Shown in pieces: positions 53,401-63,469 of a stretch of 64,000 nt of DNA. Positions within the stretch are counted from its first letter, which is position 1. Every line of letters begins with the position of its first letter. The position numbers and the translations under genes are program-made. The notes beneath the pieces were generated by a model. It was given only the letters and a program-made list of their open reading frames with translations. It was not told where the DNA came from and searched no databases. Source of the DNA: Tieghemostelium lacteum. Its lineage: Eukaryota; Evosea; Eumycetozoa; Dictyosteliales; Raperosteliaceae. The stretch lies in NCBI GenBank assembly GCA_001606155.1, contig LODT01000021.1:186001-250000 (forward strand), given 5' to 3'.

Positions 53401-53774
53401 CCCCACCCTCCTCAACAAATAATTCATCTGGAACAGGAAACACTGATAACACTGGAAATCCAACTGGTAGCCAAACAGGAAATCCAACCGGTAATCCAAC
53501 AGGAAATCCAACTGGTAGCCAAACAGGAAATCCAACAGGAAATCCAACAGGAACTGGAAACACAGACAACACAACTGGAAATGGAACAGGAAATACTGAT
53601 AATACGGATGGAGGAAACACAACAGGTGAACCAAATACATCAACATCAACCTCAATCTCAATCTCAGTAACCACAACTGGTACTACAGGAAGCAATGAAA
53701 ACTCTGTATCAACATCATCAATTCTATCTATGAACATACTATTACTATTTACAACATTATTAGCATTATTGTAA
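50433..53774 (+). CDS. IPT/TIG and EGF-like surface protein, paralogue B (3 exons, GPI tail)
   Basis: Exons 50433..50787, 50854..51073 and 51137..53774 give 1070 aa. The layout is as in paralogue A: signal peptide (YTLSLLFLLAFVYVEGQ), unknown N-terminal domain, EGF (CQDDCNGNGYCKNLQCYC), IPT domains (SSIAMCTNSEITITGTNLLN, PIITDINPTALYPSSSSVTI, then the two shared with A), and a second EGF. The linker is much longer than in A because of repeated NPTG and SQTG units, and the end (SSILSMNILLLFTTLLALL) is a probable GPI signal. The N-terminal domain and first IPTs are clearly diverged from A, whereas the 3' third is almost identical at DNA level. It lies 206 bp downstream of A in tandem. Confidence 0.88.
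52722..53455 (+). repeat. 3' tract shared with 49310-50043
   Basis: This is the copy in paralogue B of the 734-bp tract. Identity falls off sharply upstream (toward 52500) and downstream, where the B-specific minisatellite starts. Confidence 0.9.
53452..53570 (+). repeat. Coding minisatellite, NPTG/SQTG units
   Basis: Units of 12 nt (ggaaatccaaca, encoding GNPT) alternate with GGTAGCCAAACA (GSQT) in an array of about nine units within the Thr/Gly linker of paralogue B. It is absent from paralogue A. Confidence 0.88.
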
Positions 53775-53784
53775 TAATAAATAT

Positions 53785-55431
53785 TTATAATACACCAAAA
53801 TTTATTAAAATATCTTTGAATAGTATATACTGTTGAAAAAATGAGAAATAATGAATTTTTTCATTACATTTTGTTAACACTCTTTTTAGACGATCCAGCT
53901 GACCATTTTCTAAATTTCCTTCAGTTATAAATGGTCTCAATGATAGGTAACCTAATGAACTATGTTCAAGTATATCCATAATGGCATTATACTCATCACC
54001 ATTAATCAGTTGTTGTGATGAACATGATATACTGAGACTCTGTAGATTTTTGTAATTTATAATGGATTCTTTTAGATTTAGAATTTGGATATCAGTATAG
54101 TTGTTTAGGGTTATTGAATGAAGAGTTAGATGATTTAACTTTAATATTTTCAATAACATGTCTCTATCTCCACAACTACTTAATTCCAGTGTGGTTATAT
54201 GATTATTTAGTTGTAGTGCTTTTACAAATTGTAGGTTGTTCATTTTGGTGATTTTTAGTGTTGTTATCGATGGTATATTCATTTGAACTAATTTCAAAAT
54301 ACTATCATCTGAATTGAATGATAGTATATCTAAATTAGTTACCTTTGAGAAATTAATTGAAAATTGATTTGCGATACTATCAAAACAGGTAGTTTGAATA
54401 GATTCCAAAGCACTGTTATTCCAATTATTCTGCAGTTGTTCTAATACATTATTATCATTAATAAATATTTTTTTGATGGTAGAATTTGTAATATCTATTT
54501 TAAGGGCTTCTAATTTAGATGGTGTTCTAAAAATTTGAAAATCAGTACATGTAGTGTTGGTATTAATAAAATCAACTAAAGAATCTACAATATCAACTGA
54601 ACCTATATTTGAACCTGTAATGTGTATCTTTAATAGATTCTTATTGGTTTTTAGGTGTTCTAGAATCATATTACGAGTTGTAGTTGGATGATCAATGAAT
54701 TCTACTTTGTGTATAACTAAATTCTTTAGATTAGGGTGAGAGATTATCTTTATAAAGTCTTTACTATAGAACTTTGAAAATGATATTGCCAAAGATTCAA
54801 TAGATGGTATATCTTTAATCATATCATAGTTATCCACTACAGAGTTCTCAGGACCTGTAATAAACAGTTCCTTTAAGTTACTACTCCGTTGTAGAGTTTT
54901 CATTAGCATTTCTAAGTCCTTTACAGAACTTCCTATGGACAACCTAAATTTTTTCAAACTATGGAACCATTCGACCAGCAGAGGGCTAGAGTGTAAAAAA
55001 CCAAAATTTATATATGAATCAACTAAATTGAAATCAATAACATTCTTCATTGTGCATATTTCATCATTGACATTACCTATACCATCCAACATAAGAGTAT
55101 CAATTGAATCCAGAAAATACTGATACTCTTTTAACTCATGATTTATAGAACCAACATAATATCTATGTTTTATATTCCATCTGATATTAACTGGTACTTT
55201 ATACTTTTCAAACCATGTTATAAAGCTAACTCTTTGTTGAAATGGTTGTCCTATATTGATTACTAATTTTGTAGGTAATAATTTTGGAATAATCTCATTA
55301 TTCCATTGTTTTGAAATCAGAATTATTCTCTTTATATATTGAATAATCTCTGGTGTGACTATATTCCATTTGTAATTGAAATTATAAATAAATAGATCAA
55401 TAATTTTTATAATCAAATATTTTGGTAACAT
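53785..55431 (-). CDS. Leucine-rich-repeat protein of the dictyostelid F-box-like type
   Basis: The intronless gene encodes 548 aa. The N-terminus MLPKYLIIKIIDLFIYNFNY...RIILISKQWNNEIIPKLL resembles the short F-box-like segment (LP..LI.KI...I...K.W) that heads large dictyostelid families of LRR and FNIP proteins. The rest is a run of irregular leucine-rich repeats (SLKKFRLSIGSSVKDLEMLM, HPNLKNLVIHKVEFID, NHITTLELSSCGDRDMLLKI, NLQSLSISCSS) and ends without a membrane segment. A substrate-recognition role in ubiquitin ligases is possible but unproven. The gene converges on paralogue B with only 10 bp between the stop codons, so the transcripts must overlap. Confidence 0.8.
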   Translation of the reverse strand: MLPKYLIIKIIDLFIYNFNYKWNIVTPEIIQYIKRIILISKQWNNEIIPKLLPTKLVINIGQPFQQRVSFITWFEKYKVPVNIRWNIKHRYYVGSINHELKEYQYFLDSIDTLMLDGIGNVNDEICTMKNVIDFNLVDSYINFGFLHSSPLLVEWFHSLKKFRLSIGSSVKDLEMLMKTLQRSSNLKELFITGPENSVVDNYDMIKDIPSIESLAISFSKFYSKDFIKIISHPNLKNLVIHKVEFIDHPTTTRNMILEHLKTNKNLLKIHITGSNIGSVDIVDSLVDFINTNTTCTDFQIFRTPSKLEALKIDITNSTIKKIFINDNNVLEQLQNNWNNSALESIQTTCFDSIANQFSINFSKVTNLDILSFNSDDSILKLVQMNIPSITTLKITKMNNLQFVKALQLNNHITTLELSSCGDRDMLLKILKLNHLTLHSITLNNYTDIQILNLKESIINYKNLQSLSISCSSQQLINGDEYNAIMDILEHSSLGYLSLRPFITEGNLENGQLDRLKRVLTKCNEKIHYFSFFQQYILFKDILINFGVL

Positions 55432-55519
55432 GATAAATAACTAAAAAAATCCACTGAAAAATCAAAAAAAATATCTAAAGATTTAATAAATATACAATTT
55501 ATATATTTATTAAATTAAT

Positions 55520-56872
55520 TTATAGTTCCCATTCACCCTTATTTGGAAAATAGGTATTGTAAAAATTTGATAAATCAATTAATGATTGTTTTGGTGGATT
55601 TAAGGACATGTCATCATTTAGACATATTTGTTTAGGTTTTTCTTGCAATAAACCTCTGTACACTTCCTCCAATTCAATATAGTTATCATTTACAGATGCA
55701 AATCTTGAAATTTTTTCAGGGACAAATACTCTAAAGTATCTCAGAGCATATTGTTGAAATAGAAATGGTATTTGAGTATCCAAACCAGTTCTAAATGGAT
55801 GAGATCCAGTTGCATCTAATTCCTTACCAATTTGTTTGTACATTTTCTGAAATACTTTTTTATGATAAAACTGACCACCATGTGAAGGAAGGTTTCTACT
55901 CATTCTTTCATTCCATACTCTGTCTAAAATCTCATTTGAATAGGTAATCGATTTATGCCATATTGTTGTACCACCAATCATTGGAGCTGTCCATGGCTCA
56001 GGGAATATTGCAATAGATTTTTCATTACTATTATAAAATGTTTCAGAAGTAACTATTTAATAAAATTAGAATTTGTAAATTAATTAATATATTACTCTAA
56101 TTACATACCATTATTACCAAAAAATATATCATCATTTAAATATAGAAAGCAATCTGATATTCCTTCAGGTAAAAATGTAAATTTTGATTCAATTGCATTA
56201 GAATTGAAAGTTGGTAAATCTGATCTTTTATCAATATTAGTACTAATTAATCTATAAAAACAAATATAAAAACACCTACTTGTTATGAAATACACTTTCA
56301 TGAAATATAATTTGAATATTATTAAAATACATTTTTCCAAACCAAGTTGGAATTTGGTTATCAGTAAGTATCCATATTTTCCTAACAAATGGTGCATATT
56401 TTTCTATACTTCTAAGTGAATATTTTAGTCCATCTAAATCTCTAACTCTTTGTACCAATTCACTTGCTGAAAATTCAGTTTCATTTTCACCTCTTAATTT
56501 TCTTTTTTTTATGTGGTGTGGATCACTACCATTTACCCAAGTATATAAAATATCCATTTCATTACAAATTAATGGAATTTTAAAATTTGGAGTATCTTTT
56601 TCATCTATTTCATCTATTTTAACTTCTTTAGAAGAGTTATCACCTGTACTATTCTTTTCAGAAGATGTAATATTCAAATCAATTCCTTTACTAAATGTTG
56701 AGTTTTGATGTAAAATTTTACTACTATTGTTTATAGATGGCAATAATGTAGAATTTAAATTTTGATTTTCAGTAATCAACTTATTTTCAATAATTTCCAA
56801 ATTTAAGAATAAAACTGAGATAAACAATAGAGGGAATAAAACCAATACAATATATCTTTTGTTGAAATTCAT
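55520..56872 (-). CDS. Stealth-family sugar-phosphate transferase (3 exons)
   Basis: Exons 56872..56280, 56224..56109 and 56052..55520 give 413 aa. Intron 1 (56279..56225) could use a nearer acceptor, but the one ending TAAAAG yields HNKSDLPTFNSNAIE, the conserved Stealth sequence. Intron 2 is GTATGTAA...AAATAG. After a signal anchor (residues ~6-25) and a Ser/Asn/Lys stalk come the conserved blocks: DILYTWVNGSDP (CR1), LRSIEKYAPFVRKIWILTDN (CR2), YLNDDIFFG, then WNERMSRNLPSHGGQFYHKK (CR3-like) and a C-terminal block. Relatives include the lysosomal GlcNAc-1-phosphotransferase GNPTAB and bacterial capsule enzymes. Golgi localisation is inferred. An ATG nine codons upstream (56899) is an alternative start. 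Confidence 0.88.
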
Positions 56873-57381
56873 TATTTTTTTTTTAATAAATATACACATA
56901 TAAAATTTACAATTATTTAATCATGATATAACAATGTTGGTGGATAAAAAGAAATTTATAATAACGACAAGTTTTCTTTTAAGACATTTTAAACTAATGT
57001 TTACAAATTTTAAATTTGTTCTTGGTCACAATGATTATTTTTTTAATAAAATAAATTGATCAAGTGTTACCATTTTTTTTTTGGAATTGTGCAAAATATT
57101 AAATTGCTTTGCTAAAGGTATATTTTTTAAACACAACACCACCCACAATTACAATTAGGGAAACGATATAATATGTTTTTACATGAATCATCAGAAAGCT
57201 ATATTTGTAACCATGATCATATAAAAATAAATATATAAATTTTTTAATCTTATTGATTCCATTCGAAGATGAAAGTGATGATAGGTCATAAAGATATTGG
57301 AGGGGGTATTGAAAGAAATCGAAAAAAGTCTGAAACTATTAAAAATTAAAATTTTTGTGTTTTTTTAGTTTCAAATAATTC
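56873..57381. promoter_or_regulatory. Divergent spacer between the Stealth gene and mtnB
   Basis: These roughly 500 bp contain the two promoters. The part nearest mtnB has T/A runs (57337-57365). A short richer patch at 57100-57190 has no recognisable identity. Confidence 0.45.
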
Positions 57382-58172
57382 ATGGCAGCAAACGGTGTTA
57401 ACAATATTGCAACTACTACAAGTGGCACCAATGCAGGTGGATCAGTTGAAAATGATCCATTGGTACTGATACCTGAGCTTAGTAGACTGTTCTATAAGAA
57501 TGGCTGGGTTACAGGTACTGCAGGAGGAATTTCAATGAGATACCAGAACCAAATATATATTACACCTTCTTCAGTACAAAAAGAGAGAATAAAAAGTACA
57601 GATTTGTTTATATATAATGACAATGAAGAGATTACCTATAGTCCTCCACTTTTGAAACCCAGTCAATGTTCACCACTTTTCTTTTTAAGCCACCGTTTTA
57701 GAAATGCAGGATGTTGCATACACACTCATTCTCAAAATGCAGTTTTAATAACACTGAAATACGATAAAGAGTTTATTGTTATTGATCAGGAGATGATTAA
57801 AGGTATCATAAAAGGTTATGATCAACCACCACAATACTATAAAAATTTTGAAAAACTAGTTATACCTATAATTGATAATCATCCTGAAGAATTGGATTTA
57901 AAACAACCATTGGTATGTACTTTAGTTTACAAAAATCTATACTAAAGATCAATTGACTCTAACATTGTGGTTTTGAGTATGAGGCAATGGAAAAATACCC
58001 AGAAACCAATGCAATTCTAGTTAGAAGACATGGTCTATTTGTTTGGGGTCCAAATTGGGCAAAAACCAAAACAATGACTGAATGTTTTGATTATCTATTT
58101 GAAATTAGTTTAAAAATGTTAGCTTTAGGTATTGATCCATCTATTCCAGTTTCAAATAACTCAAACAAATAA
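57382..58172 (+). CDS. mtnB: Methylthioribulose-1-phosphate dehydratase (MtnB/APIP, 2 exons)
   Basis: Exons 57382..57912 and 57978..58172 give 241 aa, matching human APIP. The 65-nt intron (GTATGTAC...TTTTGAG) is in phase 0 and joins DLKQPL to [20 protein letters not shown]. The class II aldolase/adducin fold shows [30 protein letters not shown] and the zinc-binding HTHSQNAV, with a further His in RRHGLFVWG. The enzyme dehydrates methylthioribulose-1-phosphate in the cytosolic methionine salvage pathway. The N-terminal ~20 residues are a low-complexity Ala/Thr/Gly/Asn extension. Confidence 0.95.
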
Positions 58173-58550
58173 TAGGGTGATAATTAGATATGAATCTTAG
58201 TTTTTCATTATTTTATCTATTAGATTAATTATTCAAATATATTTGATAAATATAAATACTTAATCTGATGGAATTTGAGTATAGAAATTTTGACTTTTAA
58301 AACATACTTGTCACAATGAAAAATAAATTAGGTTTTAAGCTTTTATAGTCTTTTTAGAGTATGTTTAATTCATTATTATAATTGAAGATTATCCACTCAT
58401 TCTAAATTTAATACATAATTCAACTTACAAATAGCCATTTGATGACGATGAAAATGAATCTAATTTTTCAAAACACTAATACAAGTAAAAACTAATTATT
58501 GAATGCAAAAGAAATTCTCTTTTAATACATTTATTTTAGTAAAATTGAAT
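58173..58550. other. Convergent 3' spacer
   Basis: These 378 bp lie between the ends of mtnB and the multi-pass gene and presumably hold both 3' UTRs and polyadenylation signals (AATAAA near 58322). Nothing else is recognised. Confidence 0.45.
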
Positions 58551-61500
58551 TTAAAATGGATCATTTCCATTAATTGATCCAAAATGTTGATAGGAAGAAG
58601 AAAGAATAGTTGAATTAATGGAATTAGCTAACAGATTTCTCTGGTCAACTTTACCAATATATTTTTGAGAAAGATCGGAATCGTCAGTGTAACCATCAGA
58701 TTCATTTTCATCGTCATCCTCAGAATCATAATCGACCATACGTTTACGAGTACGAGTTTTCTTTGTGATATTAGAGAAACAACAACTACAGAATTGTTTG
58801 ATTTTTTCTATTACTGGAGCTGCAGTTTTCTTGAATTCATTCCAGTAGTGCTGGCCTTGTAGTTTAACAGCTGCAATTCCAAATATAACAACACTGACTA
58901 ACAGAACCCATTGTTCTGTAATTGCCCATAATCCATTATCTAGATATATGCAACTTATGAATAGAAGGGTAAGGGAAATAGTTTCAAGATAGTTGTCTTT
59001 CTTTGAGAGGAATGGTTGGTATTTGATCTGAAGGAACAGGTAAAATAGACAAAGGAACACTAGAGCTATAGATCTTACATTGGAGTCAAATTCCAATAGG
59101 GATAGTGTTACAATGGAGAAACGTTTGAATAGTAATAGTACATCCCAGAAATAGAACTTTTTCTTGTATTTTAGGAAGAAAACACCTAGTTGACGTTCAA
59201 CATGTTCATCATTGAGTTTGTCTTTACTCTTGTACAATAGGACAAAGATGATGAGAGGGAATAGGATAATGATTGGAAATAGACCCCAGGTAACTTGAGT
59301 TGCCAATGAATAGGAGCTACCTGAACATTGTACTGCAGGATTAGAGGTCAAAAGTTCATAGTACCCAACTTGAACACAAAATAGAATTAACATCATCTCG
59401 GTAATCAAAGGTCCATAACTATTCATACACACTTTGATAAATGCTGAGAATTGTCTGTTTCTGAATTCTTTATCGGATTTGGATACAAAACTTCTAATTA
59501 TAGGTATTTTATAGAGAATTCCAGTGAGTCTTAGAAGGAATTCAATTAGGATGATAACAGCAAGAATTAGTAATAAAATGACTGGTTGGGCTAATACAAA
59601 GTAGTGGTTCCAGTAGAATCCAAAGGGACCAATACAGTCATTAACGTAGGATATAATTGAGGACTTTGATGAACCTTGACGAGTTGATGAACTACTGGCA
59701 CCTGAGATTATAGAAATGATTGAGAATTTGACACCACTTGAAAGTACTACAAGAGTTTGCATGAAATACAGTGCAATAGGTATCAATCCAGAGGAATCAC
59801 TACTGACTTGTTGTGCAAGTACCAAGACAAAGAATATAATCAGTTTGAGAATGACAACTATCAAGTCTATTTTATCTTCATATTTGCAACCTGATCCACA
59901 GTTGTAGTAACCCTCTACACATTGGGCACAAAGTGGTCCTTGATAGTTCTCAGCACAGGTATTGTTACTTAGACAAACATCTGGAGGACATTGATAGGCT
60001 TCTAGGATCTCTTGAGTTTGGTTATCGTATATCCAATATCCTATATCAGCCATTGTGTTGTTACCTCCTAGACATACTATATTCTCAGGACATACAGTAC
60101 AATTCAAACCATTCATACCATAGGTTCCAGAGTCACATGGAACACATAGTTGGTTATTACTATTTGGCATTGAACCTCCAAAACATGTTTCAAACTGTAC
60201 CGTTGTTTTGTAAGATTGGATAGTTTCCTGATTGGAATATACCACAATATTTTGAATAGTTCCTAGTTCACCAACAAGTGTGAGGTTTTCAAAAGTCACA
60301 CTACCATCATTTAAAAGAGTTTTTGATTGAATAAAGTTACCACCAACAAAGAAATACAATTGACATGAGTGTGGACATGTTTTGTTACCTGTTAGGAAAT
60401 CCTGTTCACTGTCGACTAATTGGAACTTTACACGAATACTATTTTGTCCACTGGCAATTAGTGATGGTAGAGTTGTCAATGGTTGAATAAATGCTTTACC
60501 TAATGCTATATCTCCACCAATGGTATCGTTATTGTTAAGGAATACAGTGGTATTAGAGATACTTGGTGGGTTATTAAGATAGTATAGTACAGCACCATCC
60601 ATTGCTGAGTTTTCTTTAAATATACCTCCATTGATTTGTATATTTTCGAATCCACTAGAAAGTGGAATTGCAATAGAACATATTACACCACCTTGAGGTG
60701 CGGTATTACCTTGTGCAGTGGTGAACTCCATAAACACTACAGCATTATCTTGAATGAACACTACACCACCTTGCTGAAAAGCTTTGTTTGAGTCTAACCA
60801 ACATCCTGTAAGAGTTGCATAACATGAATCTTGTAGATACAATAACGATCCCTTTTGTGCACGGTTCTTTGTAGCATTTACATTATACATGTAAATTGAA
60901 GATGATTCAGATAGAATAAATACACTATTACCATTATTTTGAGCTAAAGTGGTATTAGTTAAATCTATAGTGGTCTTCATGGCATTTATAAATGTACCAC
61001 CACTATTATGTTGGAAAATAGATGCGGTATCAGAAAATATGGATAGAGTCATTGTCAAATACCCATTTGTATTAGCACTCTTCGTAAAGTAACAATTATC
61101 AGTTATTAAACTGCCTTGGAATATAGAATTTCCTGCCAAAGAACTATTGAAAATCAAAGATTCTGTCAAGAAAATGGTTGATTGCGAAGCTACCATAAAT
61201 GATTGTAAATCGGTAAATGTACTATTTAGGATATAACAAGGGGAAGATTCCAAAGAAATGGCAGTTCCAGCACCTTGTCCGAGGAATAGGGAAGAGGATA
61301 TATTAACATTGGCAGTTTGACTATCTAATATATACTGCATGCCAAAGTATTGAGGATCAATTTCAAAATTACAGTTTTGAATGAGAACTGAACCTTCGAA
61401 TACCTGAATATAAGTCTCAAGTGTACTGTTCTTTATAGTGCAAGTGTCAAAGATGGTACCACTGTTTTGGAGGAGGAGAATAGCGTCGGCCATTGATGTA

Positions 61501-62982
61501 AAGCTGGACCTGGCATTCGCAAATGTAACCTTTTCAAATTGTGTTTCAGTTCCAGTGATACAAAATGTTGTTTCAAAATAGGTATTCTTTACAAGCATTG
61601 TATCTACCACATCTGCAATGATTTCGCAGGGTTGTGATAATGAAGTTGGTGTGGATTTGTAGAAAAAGGAGTCGTATATCTGTACTTGATCCATATCGAG
61701 CATATCTAGAGGGTTGTTACTGTAGAAATAGCATTGTTCAAACTGACAAAATTCATCACCAAATACACCTTGAATTTGTACAAAATATGCGTCGTCAATT
61801 GTCGATTTAAAAGTACAGTTGAAGAATGATGTCCAATTGAGATAGTTTAGGAAAATGGTTTGGTTTCCAGGTAGATTCTGATAGAAATCAGTGTTCATGA
61901 AATAGATATCACTTATACCACTGACATAGACTAACCCACCATTAGGTCTTTGGTTGGGTTCAGAAAGTACCAAACCATTTAAGAAAAATACATCTACTGC
62001 CCATGCTTCATAACTGATGATATTTAGTAACCCGACTCCTGAAAATGTAGGTTTGTCACCTAGATCATGAGCCTGAATTACAGCTGCTGATATAGATGTA
62101 GATGGGTCAATCCAAGAGTTACCCAATCCACAGTAGAGACCAGGCATTACAAATATAGTTGTGTTTTGACCAATGGATGCAATGGCATTCTGAACTGATG
62201 CAAAAGGTTTATCAAATGATCCATCACCAGTTGTATCACTACCTGTTGTACTAACATACAACGGTGTGTTATCCTGTATCATAGAGACATTTGCATATCT
62301 AATCAATTTTATATCATCAATATACACTCTGCAGTCATCCATAAACGATATGGATATAGATATATTATGTGGAACATCGTCTAATATATAATCAGGTTCA
62401 TACAATACCATAATCTGTTGTTGAAAGTAGTTGGTACCTACTTGTGTTATTCTATTTGGTGGATCATAATCCACTGTGACACTCATCATAAAGTTATCAT
62501 TAACTGATGATACTCTCATTGATATATAATAAGTAGAGTGTTTGTCTTCTAATTCATCAATAGTACCATTTAGATAGAAGACATCTTGGTTGTAGTAACT
62601 GTCAAGTTTCAATGCATGAAACCCATACACTGTAGTATCTGAAAATCCATCTTCTATCTCACTTGCAAATGTGTGATTAATTAAATTTTTTGAAATTGAC
62701 CAATAGGTTTCATCACCTTGTTCCAAATACCAAAAACCCCAATCATGAATAGCTATATTTTCATCTGTTTAGGGTTTTTTTTTTTATAAAAATAGTGTGT
62801 TATTATTTATTTGAACAGTGTGTGTGTGAAGTTGATATTATTATTAATTACATACTACATGGATTTATTTTGATATCTTCACTACTAGTTGGTTCATTGC
62901 TATAATAGTCGACATATTCTGATTTGGATTGTGTTACAAGTGATAGTAATAAAATCAATATTGTAATTATATATGGTTTCAT
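58551..62982 (-). CDS. Beta-helix, cysteine-rich, multi-pass membrane receptor-like protein (2 exons)
   Basis: Exon 1 (62982..62856) carries the signal peptide MKPYIITILILLLSLVTQSK. Exon 2 is 62764..58551. The 91-nt intron (GTATGTAA...AACAG) splits an Asn codon. The product is 1446 aa. After an N-terminal ~150-residue segment comes YVSTTGSDTTGDGSFDKPFA, the usual opening of a right-handed beta helix. Solenoid repeats follow to about 880 (TTIDLTNTTLAQNNGNSVFI, GGVVFIQDNAVVFMEFTTAQ). Residues ~904-1005 are cysteine-rich (CFGGSMP, CVPCDSGTYGMNGLNCTVC, CAENYQGPLCAQCVEGYYNC). Then about eight or nine membrane helices (about 1010-1340) precede an acidic cytosolic tail with a run of basic residues (KKTRTRKRM). 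It resembles a family known in dictyostelids but without a defined function. Confidence 0.82.
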
Positions 62983-63469
62983 TTTCTGTATTATTACTGC
63001 TAATTGTTTATAGATTGTTTATATACATTTATAATATTTATATAAAATAAAATAACTTTAAAAATAGGTATTCGATTGATGACCTCAGGCACTTTGTAAA
63101 ATTGGAAAAAAAAAAAATAAAGAAAATAAGAAAAATCTGACAACTGATCAATGTTCTAAAGATTTTTTTTATTATCTAAGACAACTTTAATTTATTTATA
63201 AATACTTATTTAAATATTAATATATTTATATTTTCATCTTAATAATGTAGTGTTTGATAATATACAATATTTTATATCATAGATAGAATTAATTAAAATT
63301 TTATATAATTTTTAAAATAATTCAGAATTATGTTACCTAATTTGAGAATTATTTGAATATATATTAAATGAAAACACTAATTAACTTAAATATCTAATTA
63401 TTGAAATGAAAAAAGGGTTAATCTTTTTTTTTTTTTTATTTCGTTAGATTATTTAAATTAAGAAGAGAA
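62983..63469. promoter_or_regulatory. Divergent spacer between the multi-pass gene and the right-edge gene
   Basis: This AT-rich DNA of 487 bp has A and T runs near 63107 and 63425-63437 close to the right-hand start. Both promoters must lie here. No RNA gene was recognised. Confidence 0.45.

Noticed and set aside
53233-53737. Minus-strand frames with VGFPVGLPVGFPVW-type repeats
   Set aside because: They are the reverse reading of the NPTG/SQTG minisatellite and EGF region of paralogue B, not a separate repeat protein.
56225-56279. A 28-nt micro-intron in the Stealth gene (acceptor at 56252)
   Set aside because: The acceptor 27 nt further on gives a normal 55-nt intron and reproduces the conserved SDLPTFNSN motif without an odd insertion.
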